From contig CAWAXW010000006.1 in the NCBI GenBank assembly GCA_963786155.1, positions 1,116,001 to 1,180,000 of the forward strand: DNA of 64,000 nucleotides, read 5' to 3'. The translations under genes were made by a program, and so were the position numbers. Under the pieces are notes generated by a model. It was given only the letters and a program-made list of their open reading frames with translations, was not told the DNA's origin and did no database searches. The DNA comes from CAWAXW01 sp963786155. Lineage in GTDB: Bacteria > Actinomycetota > CADDZG01 > WHSQ01. Positions 7,916 through 17,726 of this stretch are shown here, in pieces (the stretch's first letter is position 1; every line of letters begins with the position of its first letter).

Positions 7916-9700
7916 ATGGGCATTCAAGGCGACCCTCAGATCGCGGACGAGAGGGAGAAGCGCCTCGAGGAGCTCGAGGCGACCATCGAATCGCTTCGCG
8001 ATGACGCCGAGATCATGCACGTCCTCCTCGGGGTGGCTTCCGCGCTCGCCGAGGTCAGAACCGTGGCCGAGACGCTCGAGAAGGCCGTCCGGATAATCCC
8101 CGAGATCTTCGGCGCCGACCGGTGTTTCGCGGCCACTTGGGACAGGAACAGCGGGCTCTTCCAACTGCATGCGACGCACGGCTACTCGGAGTCGGCTCTG
8201 AGCCTTATGGAGGAGCTTGCCGCCGTCCCCGAGGGGCTCCCGCTGATGTCGGCGGCGCTCACCCAGCGCGCGCCGCTTCTGGTGTCCGACGCTCGACTCG
8301 ACGAGCGGATCTCGGATGCCGACGTCGAGAGGCGCAAGTTGGGTGCCTACATCGGGATCCCCCTTCTCCGCTGGGGGGAGGACTTCGGGGGCCTGGGTGT
8401 CGAGTTCTCGTCGCCGCGCGCGTTCAGCGCGAAGGAGATGGCGCTCGCGCGGGGAGTGGCTCGCCAGATCGCGGTCGCCCTCGCTAACGCTCGTCGCTTC
8501 AACCTCCTCCAGACCCTCCGCAGCTTCGGTTTGAAGGTCGGTGGTTCGCAGCTGAGGCTGAGCTCGGTTACCCAGGAGATAGCAAGGGGGGCGGCCCTGT
8601 TGGTCTCCGCCGACTCATCGATGGTCTGCTTCCTGGACTCCGAACATCGATCGTTGATCGCAGCCGGCGCGTATGAAGTGGACCCCGGTCTGGCCGACGC
8701 GTTGGCTCGCATCGATCTCGGCCGACCGCCGTGGAACGAGGTCCTGGCCGGCCGCAACGTGATGGTTGCCAGACTTCCCGAGCTGGTGGAGATGCCCGAC
8801 GCACCCCCGGCGGCTTTCGCCGTAGTCATCCCAGGGACGGAGCAACCGGTTCTCGGCGTCATCCTGCTGCTGTTCTCGCGCACGTTCGAGCTGGGCATCG
8901 AGGAAGCGGACGCGCTGGACGTGCTCGCGACCCAGGGCTCGACGGCGATCGAGAACGCGCAACGCTTCGAACGCCAACGCCGGGTCGCTCGAAGCTTGCA
9001 GGAGGCCTTGCTCTCCACCGAGGCGACGGAGCTCTCGACCTGTGAGTTCGGCGCCGTTTACGAAGCGGCCAGCAGCGAGGCCGATATCGGCGGCGATTTC
9101 TACGATGTGTTCGAGCTGCCGAGCGGCCATGTCGCCCTGGTCGTGGGGGACGTCTCGGGTAAGGGGGCCGAGGCTGCCGCGCTGACGGCTATGGCGAAAT
9201 ACATGCTGCGCGCATTCGCAACACGCGACTCAACGCCGTCCTCGGTGCTCTACCACCTCAACAACGCGCTGGTTCAAGGATTCGGAGAGGACCGCTTCAC
9301 GACCTGCGTATACGCGCTGTACGACCCCGAAGCGCGTCGCTGCAAGGTTTCGCTGGGAGGCCACCCGCCTCCGCTCATCTATCGCGGCGGTACCGGACAG
9401 GTGGAAGAGATCGAGGCGCAGGGGACCATCATCGGCGTGTTCGAAGACGAGCTCTTCGGCTCCGAGGAGTTCACTCTCGAGGACGAGGATGTGCTCATCG
9501 TTTACACCGACGGTCTCATCGAGGCGCGCGACGTTGCCGGCGAGCTCTACGGACGGGACAGGGTTCGCGAGTCGCTGATGGCGGAGGCGGCCTTGGGGGA
9601 CTCCGAGAAGATCGCTCGCTCGATGTACGAGGGGGCGAAGAAGTTCGGGACGATCGGGGACGACACCGTCGTGTTCGCTTTCAACTGCCGCCACAAGTGA
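7916..9700 (+). CDS. GAF-GAF-PP2C (SpoIIE/RsbU-type) serine phosphatase
   Basis: 594 residues, no membrane segment. A short N-terminal coiled coil (about 8-30) precedes two GAF modules (about 35-185 and 200-355) and a C-terminal PP2C/SpoIIE domain: IGGDFYDVF, VVGDVSGKGAEAA, VLIVYTDGLIEA and GTIGDDTVV carry the metal-binding Asp residues. Such proteins usually dephosphorylate an anti-sigma antagonist to release a sigma factor. A matching HATPase kinase exists in the window at 37.5 kb, but no antagonist was seen. A zinc-ribbon gene overlaps its stop (GTGA). Confidence 0.9.
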   Translation: MGIQGDPQIADEREKRLEELEATIESLRDDAEIMHVLLGVASALAEVRTVAETLEKAVRIIPEIFGADRCFAATWDRNSGLFQLHATHGYSESALSLMEELAAVPEGLPLMSAALTQRAPLLVSDARLDERISDADVERRKLGAYIGIPLLRWGEDFGGLGVEFSSPRAFSAKEMALARGVARQIAVALANARRFNLLQTLRSFGLKVGGSQLRLSSVTQEIARGAALLVSADSSMVCFLDSEHRSLIAAGAYEVDPGLADALARIDLGRPPWNEVLAGRNVMVARLPELVEMPDAPPAAFAVVIPGTEQPVLGVILLLFSRTFELGIEEADALDVLATQGSTAIENAQRFERQRRVARSLQEALLSTEATELSTCEFGAVYEAASSEADIGGDFYDVFELPSGHVALVVGDVSGKGAEAAALTAMAKYMLRAFATRDSTPSSVLYHLNNALVQGFGEDRFTTCVYALYDPEARRCKVSLGGHPPPLIYRGGTGQVEEIEAQGTIIGVFEDELFGSEEFTLEDEDVLIVYTDGLIEARDVAGELYGRDRVRESLMAEAALGDSEKIARSMYEGAKKFGTIGDDTVVFAFNCRHK

Positions 9701-9915
9701 ATCGATACGTCTGCCGGTCCTGTGGCAACAAGACACGATTCGACGTATTCGAAACCAAGAGGGTGAGGCAGTTCCAGCACTTCTCGCTCGGCGGTGAGAA
9801 GACCGTGGAAGAGGAAGAGGTGCTGGCAAGCGACGTCGAACGCGTTGTCTGTCGGTGGTGCGCTTCCGAGGACGTAGAGATCGAGCCTGCCGCCGTTGAT
9901 GGCGATCGGATATGA
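9697..9915 (+). CDS. Small zinc-ribbon-like protein
   Basis: 72 residues with two Cys pairs, CRSCG near the N terminus and CRWCA near residue 52, spaced as in a single zinc ribbon. The centre is acidic (KTVEEEEVL). GTG 9697 overlaps the phosphatase stop, and its own stop overlaps the next ATG (9912-9915), so it sits in a coupled three-gene unit. Function unknown; nucleic-acid or protein binding is possible. Confidence 0.65.
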   Translation: MNRYVCRSCGNKTRFDVFETKRVRQFQHFSLGGEKTVEEEEVLASDVERVVCRWCASEDVEIEPAAVDGDRI

Positions 9916-11092
9916 AGAGCCCGCTCGCGGATCTCCGGGTCCTCGATCTCACCCGCCTCCTGCCCGGCGGCTACGCGACCCTGTTGCTTGCCGATCTCGG
10001 CGCGGACGTCGTCAAGGTGGAGGAGCCGGGTAAGGGCGACTACATCCGGTGGACTCCGCCGCTGGTGGGCGAGTTCTCGACCGGACACATTGCCCTCAAC
10101 CGCAACAAGCGTTCGATTGCGATCAACCTGAAGCACGAACGGGGCCGTGATCTGTTCCTCGACCTCGCCGAGCGCTTCGACATCGTGATCGAGTCGTTCC
10201 GTCCCGGCGTCATGGACCGGCTTGGGGCGGGGTGGGAGGCGCTGAGCGCACGGAACGAGCGTCTCATCTACTGCGCGATCACGCGGTTACGGACAGGACG
10301 GGCCGCGCGCTCAGACCGCCGGCCACGACGTGAACTACATCGGCTACGCCGGCGCGCTCGGGATCACCGGCGAGGAGCAGGCCGGAGCTCCCTGGGGTGC
10401 AGGTCGGGGATCTCGGCGGAGGTGCGATGGCGGCGGTGATCGCGATACTCGCGGCGCTGCACCGAAGGGAGGCCACCGGCCGAGGGGGACTTCTGCGACA
10501 TCTCGATGATGGACGGAGTGGTGTCGTGGCTCTCGATCCACGCAGCCGAGTTCTTCGGGACGGGCGCCGTTCCGCGCGGTGAGCCGGATGCATCTCAACG
10601 GCGCGTATCCCTGCTACCGGGTCTATCCGGCGGCGGATGGCTGGCTGGCCGTCGGCGCGCTCGAGCCCCAGTTCTGGACCGCGCTCTGCTCCGCGTTGGG
10701 ACGTGACGACCTCTTGGCCGACGGGTTCGCGATGGGGACCGGCGCGACGAGGTCATCGCCGATCTCGAGAAGACCGTTCGCGCAGAAGACGAGGGCCGAA
10801 TGGATGGAGACGTTCGGGTCGATCGACGTCGTGCGTCTCGCCCATCAAAGACTTCGCCGAGTCGTTCACGGACGAGCAGGTCGTCGCCCGCGACATGGTC
10901 GTCGAGACCGAGCTCCCCGGCGGCGAGAGTTTCCGATACGTCGGCAACCCCATAAAGCTGGCCGGTGCGCCCTCGGCAATCGATCGCCTGCCGCCCCCGC
11001 GCTTGGGAGAGCACACCGATCTCGTCTTAGGTGAGATCGGCGTCGAAGAGTCGGCGTTGGCGGAGCTGCGCGCGCAGGGGGCGATCGGATGA
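9912..11092 (+). pseudogene. CaiB/BaiF family CoA-transferase (alpha-methylacyl-CoA racemase-like), seven frameshifts
   Basis: The N-terminal 125 residues are normal (DLRVLDLTRLLPGGYATLLL, the CoA-binding start of family III CoA-transferases/racemases). From about 10284 to 10845 the frame changes seven times, six by +1 and one by -1. In the correct frames the protein continues without stops: DGPRAQTAGHDVNYIGYAG, VQVGDLGGGAMAAVIAIL, FCDISMMDGVVSWLS, MHLNGAYPCYRVYPAADGW and SPIKDFAESFTDEQVVARD. Net correction gives 391 residues, a normal length. Conserved sequence between the shifts favours sequencing error over decay. Family known, substrate unknown. Confidence 0.85.
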
Positions 11093-11103
11093 AGAGGCCC
11101 TGA

Positions 11104-12288
11104 GTGACGCTCGGTCCCGAGGCCGCGGCCGCGGTGGTCCGGGGGCTCGGTGCTTACCTCCGGGCTTCCACGCCGACGGATCTGCCGCATGCGTTACGAC
11201 CCCTGCGCAATCTGCGGGACCAGACCTTGTTGGCGCGCCATCTCGACGAGCTCCTGAAGGCTTTCGAGGACGAGGCAGAGCGGGCTCTCGTCGGGCAATG
11301 GCTCGAGGACGGCGGCCCCAAGAAGTTGACGAAGGCGGACCTGGCCAAACTCAAGACGTTTCTCGAACGCCCCGCCGGGTGGGAAGAACTCTTGGCGTCG
11401 CGGCGGAAAGAGCGCGCGGCCTCCGCGCCCAAGTCCGATGGTGGGCAGGCGCAGGTGGAGAGGGAACGAGCGTGCACCACCAAGGCCCGTGAAGAACGCG
11501 ACCGAGCTCGCGATCGCGCCCAGGTAGCCGAGCGACAAACCGCTGACCTCGAGCGTCAATTGCAAGCTTCGCAGACCGAACTGGAACGCCGGATCGCCGA
11601 GCTGCAGGACGCGAAAGCCAAGCTGAGCAAGGCAACGGATGACGGCGCCCGCGATCGCCGTAAGGCGAGAAGAGACCTCGACAAGGCCCGGTCCGAAAGA
11701 GACGAGCTCAAGCAACGCCACCGCGTCGAATTGCGGGAGCTCCGGGCCCAACTCGCCGAGGCCCGCAAACAGAAGCCCGCAACAGGTAAGAAGACGACTC
11801 GACCGACCAAGGCCCAGCTCAAGGAGCCCAAGGCCAGGTCATTTCTTCCCGTCCCCCTGGGCCGGCTCGAAGACGACCCCAAGACCCTTGCCGAGTGGCT
11901 GGGCACCAAGGCGGTGTTATTGCTTATCGACGGCTACAACGTGACCAAACACAAGGCGGGCTTCGGCGACCTGACTCTCGAGGCGCAGAGGGACCGCCTG
12001 TTCGATCTGGCCACGGGCCTGGCTCGCAAGTTCAGCATCGAGACGACGATCGTCTTCGACGGCTCGAATATCCCGAGGACATCGGGCTCGAGGAAACGCT
12101 CACCGGTCAAGGTCGAGTACTCCCGTAACGGAGAGATAGCCGACGACCACCTCGTGGCGCTGATCGAAAAGCTCCCGCCCCGCCCGGTGATAGTGGTAAC
12201 CAACGACAAGGAGCTACAAGGCCGAGTCAGAGCCCTGAAGGCCACGGTGGCAACCTCCCCTCAGTTCCTAGCCCTGGCCCGCAAGTAG
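11104..12288 (+). CDS. NYN-domain (YacP-type PIN-like) nuclease with central coiled coil
   Basis: 394 residues. The N-terminal 110 residues are helical. Residues about 115-245 form a long, highly charged coiled coil (ERERA, RQTADLERQLQASQTELERR). The C-terminal NYN domain has VLLLIDGYNVTK (first acidic residue), TIVFDGSN, GEIADDHL and PVIVVTNDKELQGR, the expected four acidic sites of a PIN-like RNase. This arrangement is common in actinobacteria, and an RNA-processing role is likely by family. GTG 11104 follows the CoA-transferase by 11 nt. Confidence 0.88.
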   Translation: MTLGPEAAAAVVRGLGAYLRASTPTDLPHALRPLRNLRDQTLLARHLDELLKAFEDEAERALVGQWLEDGGPKKLTKADLAKLKTFLERPAGWEELLASRRKERAASAPKSDGGQAQVERERACTTKAREERDRARDRAQVAERQTADLERQLQASQTELERRIAELQDAKAKLSKATDDGARDRRKARRDLDKARSERDELKQRHRVELRELRAQLAEARKQKPATGKKTTRPTKAQLKEPKARSFLPVPLGRLEDDPKTLAEWLGTKAVLLLIDGYNVTKHKAGFGDLTLEAQRDRLFDLATGLARKFSIETTIVFDGSNIPRTSGSRKRSPVKVEYSRNGEIADDHLVALIEKLPPRPVIVVTNDKELQGRVRALKATVATSPQFLALARK

Positions 12289-12381
12289 CTGAGTCGACGC
12301 CGAGCGAGGGGTCCGCGAAAAGTGTCTCAGCCTCTCTCTAGCGTTGGCCGGGCGAGTTCAGCCACGCTTAGGAGGAATGCC

Positions 12382-12585
12382 ATGAGGATCGATTGCACCG
12401 AGTGCGCCATGTATCAGACGGATCAGTGCGACGACTGCTTGGTTACTGCCCTGCTGCACCCACCCGATGTAGCGGTGGACATCGAATCCGATCTCGATCC
12501 ACCGCTGAAGGCTCTCTCAGACGTGGGGCTGATCCCGGTGCTCAAGTTCCGCCGGAGGGATGGGGACGAGGTGGCCGCCGGCTAA
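12382..12585 (+). CDS. Small Cys-rich protein, unknown
   Basis: 67 residues from ATG 12382, which is preceded by AGGAGG at optimal spacing; a longer in-frame upstream start is therefore rejected. The N terminus has four cysteines in CTECAMYQTDQCDDCLV, a likely metal site, followed by an acidic stretch (VDIESDLDPP). It stands alone between the NYN and M48 genes. Family not recognised. Confidence 0.65.
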   Translation: MRIDCTECAMYQTDQCDDCLVTALLHPPDVAVDIESDLDPPLKALSDVGLIPVLKFRRRDGDEVAAG

Positions 12586-12593
12586 GCCCCATG

Positions 12594-12599
12594 TACGGT
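12594..12599 (+). promoter_or_regulatory. -10-like TACGGT, 7 nt before ATG
   Basis: TANNNT hexamer with 7 nt to ATG 12607 of the M48 protease and no Shine-Dalgarno between, consistent with a leaderless transcript. It is one of the series described under findings. Confidence 0.4.
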
Positions 12600-12606
12600 C
12601 GGACTG

Positions 12607-13860
12607 ATGCGTTCGGTCCTGGTGATCGTGGTCATGTCGGTCGTGGCGGCTCTTGCCCTCGCGTTGGTGTCGCGGGCGCCTGCCGAGTTGCGGAATGCCG
12701 AGCCTGACCCGGGCGCGACGGATCCTGCGCTCGAGGATCGCTTCAGTGACGAGCAGGTAGAGCGCCACGACGCTTACAGGCGGGCGGGGTATGCCACCTT
12801 CATCATCGCGACGATCCTCGAGATCGCCGTTCTCGTCGTTCTTGCTCGCGGCCCGGTGGCGCGGTTCGTCGATCGGTTGTCGCTTCCGGGGGGTTGGCCG
12901 GTGATTGTGCTGGTCGTCGCGCTGGGCGTTGCGTTCGTCATGACACTTGCCGCGACCCCGCTTGCGTTCGTGCGTGGCTACGTGATCGAGCAGGCATGGG
13001 GGCTATCCACGCAAGACATCGGGGGCTGGGTGTCGGACCGCGGTCGAGGGCTGCTCGTCGGTGGGGTTGTGGCCGCGGTCAGTGCGTTGGCCTTCTACGG
13101 TCTCGTCAGATTGGCCGGTCGATTCTGGTGGATCTGGGCTTGGATCGTGTTCACGTTGCTGTCCCTGGTGTTCGCCTACATCTGGCCGGTTGTCGTGGCG
13201 CCGTTGTTCAACCGTTTCGAGCCGGTCGAAGACGCGGCCGTGGTAGCGCGGGTGGAACAGCTCGCAGACAAGGCGGGGCTCGAGGTCGACAAGGTTCTGG
13301 TGAGCGACGCCAGTCGGAGGACTACCGTCGAGAACGCTTACGTGGCGGGTCTCGGCGACAGCAAGCGGGTGGTGCTCTACGACAACCTCCTGGAACGAGC
13401 GGCCCCCGAGGAGCTCGATTTCGTGGTCGCTCACGAGCTGGGCCATGAGCAGCAAGGCCACGTCCTCAAGGGGGTGGCGCTCGCGTCCATCGGGTTGCTC
13501 GTGGGGTTCGCGGCACTGGCCTGGCTGGCCAGCCGGCCGGGGGTGTGGGCCTGGGCGAACGCTTCCGGCATCGCCGATCCACGAGGGCTGCCGCTGATCC
13601 TGTTGTTCGCGACCATCGCCACCCTGATCGCGACCCCCATCGAGAATGCCGTTTCGAGGCGCTTCGAAGCTCATGCGGACCGCATCTCGATCTCGCTGAC
13701 GAACGACTCCCAGGGGGCCGTTGCCGCGTTCCGACGCCTGGCTTTCGCCAATCTCGCCGACCTGGACCCGCCCGGATGGGTCGTTTCGCTGCTCTACACC
13801 CACCCGCCGATACCGGACCGCATCCACGCGGCTTTGGAAGAGAGCCCAGAACGGCCCTAG
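12607..13860 (+). CDS. M48 family membrane zinc protease (Ste24/HtpX-like)
   Basis: 417 residues. Signal-like N-terminal helix, then further membrane helices at about 60-80, 95-115, 150-170 and 175-200. The zinc motif HELGH (H276, E277, H280) is embedded in VVAHELGHEQQGH, followed by two more helices and the third ligand region SRRFEAHADR. The order and length resemble CAAX-protease-like Ste24 homologues. It would degrade or clip membrane proteins. The gene has its own leaderless-type promoter. Confidence 0.9.
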   Translation: MRSVLVIVVMSVVAALALALVSRAPAELRNAEPDPGATDPALEDRFSDEQVERHDAYRRAGYATFIIATILEIAVLVVLARGPVARFVDRLSLPGGWPVIVLVVALGVAFVMTLAATPLAFVRGYVIEQAWGLSTQDIGGWVSDRGRGLLVGGVVAAVSALAFYGLVRLAGRFWWIWAWIVFTLLSLVFAYIWPVVVAPLFNRFEPVEDAAVVARVEQLADKAGLEVDKVLVSDASRRTTVENAYVAGLGDSKRVVLYDNLLERAAPEELDFVVAHELGHEQQGHVLKGVALASIGLLVGFAALAWLASRPGVWAWANASGIADPRGLPLILLFATIATLIATPIENAVSRRFEAHADRISISLTNDSQGAVAAFRRLAFANLADLDPPGWVVSLLYTHPPIPDRIHAALEESPERP

Positions 13861-13904
13861 ACTCAAGGTATCCACACAAACTGACTGCTAAGGGGGGCAC
13901 CACC

Positions 13905-15812
13905 ATGGCCCAGACCATCGTCGAGCGGTTCCACGAGCGCGTCCGCAATCATCCCGATGCTGTCGCGCTCAAGGCACAAGCGGGCGAGAGCTGGAGGGAC
14001 ATCACCTGGGGCGACTATGGACGCAGCGTTCGCATGACCGGCAAAGGTCTGCTCGCCTTGGGCCTCGCCAACGGCGACAAGATGGCTCTGCTGTCGGGAA
14101 ACCGCCCGGAGTGGCACATCGCCGACATCGGATGCTTGTCCGTCGGCGCAGCGACGGCGCCGATCTACGTCACGAACTCGCCCGACCAGGTGCGCCACGT
14201 GATCGACGACTCGGATTCCAAAGTGGTGGTGGTGGAGAACACCGATCAGCTCGAGAAGGTGCTGAAGGTCCGCGAGCAGCTGCCGAAGCTCGAGAAGGTC
14301 GTGGTCTTCGATGGCTACAAGGGGGATGCCGATCCCAACTTGGTCATGACGTGGGACGACTTCTTGTCTGCCGGCGATGCGGTCGACGACAAGCGCTTCG
14401 ACGAGGCCGTGAAGTCCGTCAAGCCGGAGGACCTCGCGACGTTCGTCTACACGTCGGGCACGACCGGCAACCCGAAGGGCGTCATGCTGACGCACTCGAA
14501 CATCTGGTGGACTGCTACGCACTCCGAGCAGCACATCCCGCTTGCAGCCGGCGCACGGCCGACGGACGCGGCCATGGACGACAAGCGCTGTCTGTCATAC
14601 CTCCCGCTCTCGCACATCGCCGAGCGGATGATCAGCCACCTGCTGAGATCTATTACGGCACGACGACGTGGTTCGCGGAGTCGATCGACACGCTGCTGCC
14701 CGACCTGCAGGCGTGCAAGCCGACTTACTTCTTCGGCGTTCCGCGGGTGTGGGAGAAGTTCTACGCAGGAGTGCAGGCGAGGCGGCCCGCCGCCCAAGGA
14801 CAAGTCCGAGGCCGCAAGAAGAAGCTGGCAAGAAGGCGATCGAGCTGCGGGCGTGAAGTCACGAAGCTCGAGCAGGAGGCCGTCGCGCGCGGGCGGCAAG
14901 ATGGCCGACGCCAAGGTCCCGCTCGGGATTGAAGCTGCAGCACGCGGCCCTCGACAAGCTCGTGCTGCACAAGATCCGCGAGCGCTTCGGCCTCGACGAG
15001 TGTGAGCTGGCCCTCTCGGCGGCCGCGCCGCTCAGCGCCCGACCTCATCTGGTTCTTCCACTCGATCGGCATCAAGATCACCGAGGGCTACGGGCAGTCC
15101 GAGGACAACGGGCCAACGTCGTGGAACCCGCCGGACGCGATCAAGATCGGCACCGTCGGCACACCGCTCCCGGGCCTCGAGGTCAAGATCGCCGAGGACG
15201 GCGAGATCCTCGCGCGCGGCGGCAACGTCATGACGGGCTACTACAAGAACGAAGAGGCCACCACGTGAGACGATCGACGAGGACGGCTGGCTGCACTCGG
15301 GCGACGTCGGTGAGTTCGACGAGCACAACTACCTCAAGATCACCGACCGCAAGAAGGACCTGATCATCACGGCCGGCGGAAAGAACATCGCCCCGCAGGA
15401 GATCGAGAACAAGCTGAAGCAGCGCGCACGCCCTGATCAGCCAGGTCGTCGTGATCGGCGACCGTCGCCCGTTCCTGAGCGCACTGATAACGCTCGACGA
15501 GGAGAAGGCCCCGGGTGGGCGCAAGGAGCACGGGCATCGACGGCGACATCGCCGAGATCGCCAACCACGAGCGCACCCTCAAGGAGATCGAGGGCGCTAT
15601 CAACGAGGTCAACAACAAGCCTCGCCAAGGTCGAGGGCATCAAGAAGTTCCGGGTGCTCGAGCGTGACTTCCTGCAGGAAGAGAACGAGATCACGCCGAC
15701 CATGAAGGTCAAGCGCAAGAAGATCAACGAGATCTACGCCGACGTCATCGAGGACATGTACGAGAAGGAGTCGCCGCCGGCCGCCGGAGCCAAGGCGCCA
15801 CTGCGTAAGTAA
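13905..15812 (+). pseudogene. Long-chain acyl-CoA synthetase (AMP-binding), twelve frameshifts in the 3' half
   Basis: The first 245 residues are intact and include the ATP loop YTSGTTGNPKGVMLTHSN. From 14641 to about 15622 the frame shifts twelve times (nine +1, three -1). Reading through gives the rest of a normal FadD15-like synthetase: FGVPRVWEKFYAGVQA, VTKLEQEAVARG, ITEGYGQSEDNGPTSWNPPD (A5 region), GWLHSGDVGEFDEHNYLKIT (A7), DRKKDLIITAGGKNIAPQ (A8), and a C-terminal lysine-rich MKVKRKKINEIY. Corrected length is 633 residues. Conserved sequence between shifts points to sequence errors. It would activate fatty acids with CoA and ATP. Confidence 0.88.
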
Positions 15813-15823
15813 GGGGGACTGAC

Positions 15824-16847
15824 ATGAGACGAGCTGCGGCAGCGGCGATAGCAACACTGGTCGGGCTGGCGGCGGCCGCGCCGGCGTTCGCTTGTGGTGG
15901 CCTCGTCGCGCCGAACGGCTCGGTGAACCTGTTGCGGACCTCGACCCTCGCCGGTTACCACAACGGCGTCGAGCACTACATAACGTCGTTCGAGTTCAAG
16001 GGCGGCGGCGCGAAGTTCGGCTCGATCGTGCCTCTGCCGGGCAAGCCGAAGAAGGTGACGCGCGGCGGCAAATGGACCCTGCAGCGTCTCGAGAAGGAGA
16101 CCCAGCCGCCGCCGCCCCAACCGGTCGGCGCAGAAGATGGCGGGGGCAAAGATGCCGAAGAGGTCTACGAGACCAAGATCGGCGGTCTCCTGATAACGAT
16201 CCTCAAGGGCGGATCGAAGGCCGTGGGCCGCTGGGCCGAGAAAGAGGGCTTCGGCCTGTCGCCCGATGCACCCGAGGTGCTGCATTTCTACTCGCAGCGC
16301 AGCAAGTTCTTCATGGCCGCGCGCTTCATCCCGAAGAGCGCCAAGAAGAAGAAGCTCAAGAAGGGCGACGGCGTTCCCATCCATCTCCGGATCCCCACGG
16401 ACAATCCGTGGGTGCCGCTGCGCATCCTGGCCCTCGGCAAGAAGGGGAAGCAGCTGATCACCGCCGACGTGTACCTACTTACCGACGACGAGCCGGCGAT
16501 GTTGCCGGCACCCGGTGATAAGAGCGGCTTCGTGCTGCAACGCAGCGAGCGCCGCGTCGCAATCGTTGACCGACGACCTGCGCTCGGACCGCGGTATGGG
16601 ATGGATGCCGAAGGACCCCATGTGGCTCACGTACTGGCTGGTCAACAGCAAGGCACGCAAGCTCACCTACGACCTCGCGATCGATGCGAGCGGCAACGGC
16701 CAACCCTCCGAGGAAGACGCCTACGGCAAGAACCCCAGCGGCCGAGCTTCGGCCGGCACCCGCTCGGCGCCGTGGCTGTGGATGGTGTTCCCGGTCATGG
16801 GTCTCGGGTTCATCCGGCGATTGGTAAGGGGCTCTGCGCAGGCGTAG
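15824..16847 (+). CDS. DUF2330-like secreted or membrane-anchored protein, one frameshift
   Basis: Signal peptide MRRAAAAAIATLVGLAAAAP with cleavage near AFA, followed by the family-typical CGGLVAPNG start. Body residues alternate beta segments with Lys-rich stretches (SAKKKKLKKGD). At about 16553 an extra C after GAGCGC moves the frame by +1. The true C terminus continues SQSLTDDLRSDRGMGWMPKD and ends with a membrane helix (WLWMVFPVMGLGFI) and Arg anchors. Corrected length is 340 residues. The family assignment comes from the CGG start and general layout and is tentative; role unknown. Confidence 0.68.
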
Positions 16848-16886
16848 ACTTGATGGCACTGCGACTACCTACGTAAGGAGGCGACA

Positions 16887-17687
16887 GTGCCAGTAACGAT
16901 CAACGACGTCCGCGCCTTCAAAGAGCGCGGGGAACGCTTCGTGATGCTCACCGCCTATGACGCCCTCTCGGCGCGTCTGCTCGACGAGGCGGGGATCCCC
17001 CTGCTGCTGGTGGGGGACACCCTGGGAATGGTCGTGCTCGGCCACGACTCGACCTTGCCCGTGACCATGGATCAGATGATCCATCACACCTCCGCCGTGC
17101 GCCGCGGCGCCACGAATGCCTTCGTGATCGGCGACATGCCGTTCATGAGCTACCAGGGCTCGCCGGAGGAAGGGTTCGCGAACGCGGGTCGCTTCCTCAA
17201 GGAGGCGGGAGCCAACGCCGTGAAGCTCGAGGGCGGGGGCCGGGTGCTCGATCTCGTGCACCGCCTCACCGATTCCGGGATCCCCGTGATGGGCCACCTC
17301 GGTCTCACCCCGCAGTCGGTCAACCAGTTCGGTGGGTATCGCGTCCAGGGGCGGTCGGACGAAGCGGCACATCGCATAGTTAGGGAGGCCAAGGACCTCG
17401 AAGCGGCCGGCGTGTTCGCGGTCGTTCTCGAAGCCGTTCCGGCCTCGGTGGCCAAGGAGGTAACGGCCAGCCTGCAGGTCCCGACGATCGGGATCGGAGC
17501 CGGGCCGGACACCGACGGACAAGTGCTCGTGTTCCACGACTTCCTCGGCATCACGCCCGGCAAGCTGCCCCGCTTCGTCAAGCGCTACGCGAACCTTGGC
17601 GAGCAGATAACACTCGCTGCCCAGACGTTCGCCACTGAGGTAGCAGATGGCACTTATCCCGGCCCCGAGCACACTTACGGGGGCTAA
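16887..17687 (+). CDS. panB: 3-methyl-2-oxobutanoate hydroxymethyltransferase (ketopantoate hydroxymethyltransferase)
   Basis: 266 residues, full length. First step of pantothenate synthesis: transfer of a hydroxymethyl group from methylene-THF to alpha-ketoisovalerate. Recognised by FVMLTAYDALSARLLDEAG, LLVGDTLGMVVLGHDSTLPV (metal-binding Asp), GDMPFMSYQ, VKLEGGG and GHLGLTPQSVNQFGGYRVQG. GTG 16887 is preceded by AAGGAGG. No panC or panD is in the window. Confidence 0.96.
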   Translation: MPVTINDVRAFKERGERFVMLTAYDALSARLLDEAGIPLLLVGDTLGMVVLGHDSTLPVTMDQMIHHTSAVRRGATNAFVIGDMPFMSYQGSPEEGFANAGRFLKEAGANAVKLEGGGRVLDLVHRLTDSGIPVMGHLGLTPQSVNQFGGYRVQGRSDEAAHRIVREAKDLEAAGVFAVVLEAVPASVAKEVTASLQVPTIGIGAGPDTDGQVLVFHDFLGITPGKLPRFVKRYANLGEQITLAAQTFATEVADGTYPGPEHTYGG

Positions 17688-17714
17688 GTCCTGACCTTCG
17701 CCCCCACGTCGCAA

Positions 17715-17720
17715 TAGCCT
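17715..17720 (+). promoter_or_regulatory. -10-like TAGCCT, 6 nt before ATG
   Basis: TANNNT hexamer followed by TAGGCG and ATG 17727, with no Shine-Dalgarno. A probable leaderless promoter, identical in hexamer and spacing to the one of thiO at 37965. Confidence 0.5.
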
Positions 17721-17726
17721 TAGGCG

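Noticed and set aside
9912..15812. Programmed +1 frameshifting in the CoA-transferase and acyl-CoA synthetase
   Set aside because: Seven and twelve shifts at unrelated sequence contexts, in both directions and without stop codons or slippery sites, cannot be a programmed mechanism; indel error is simpler.
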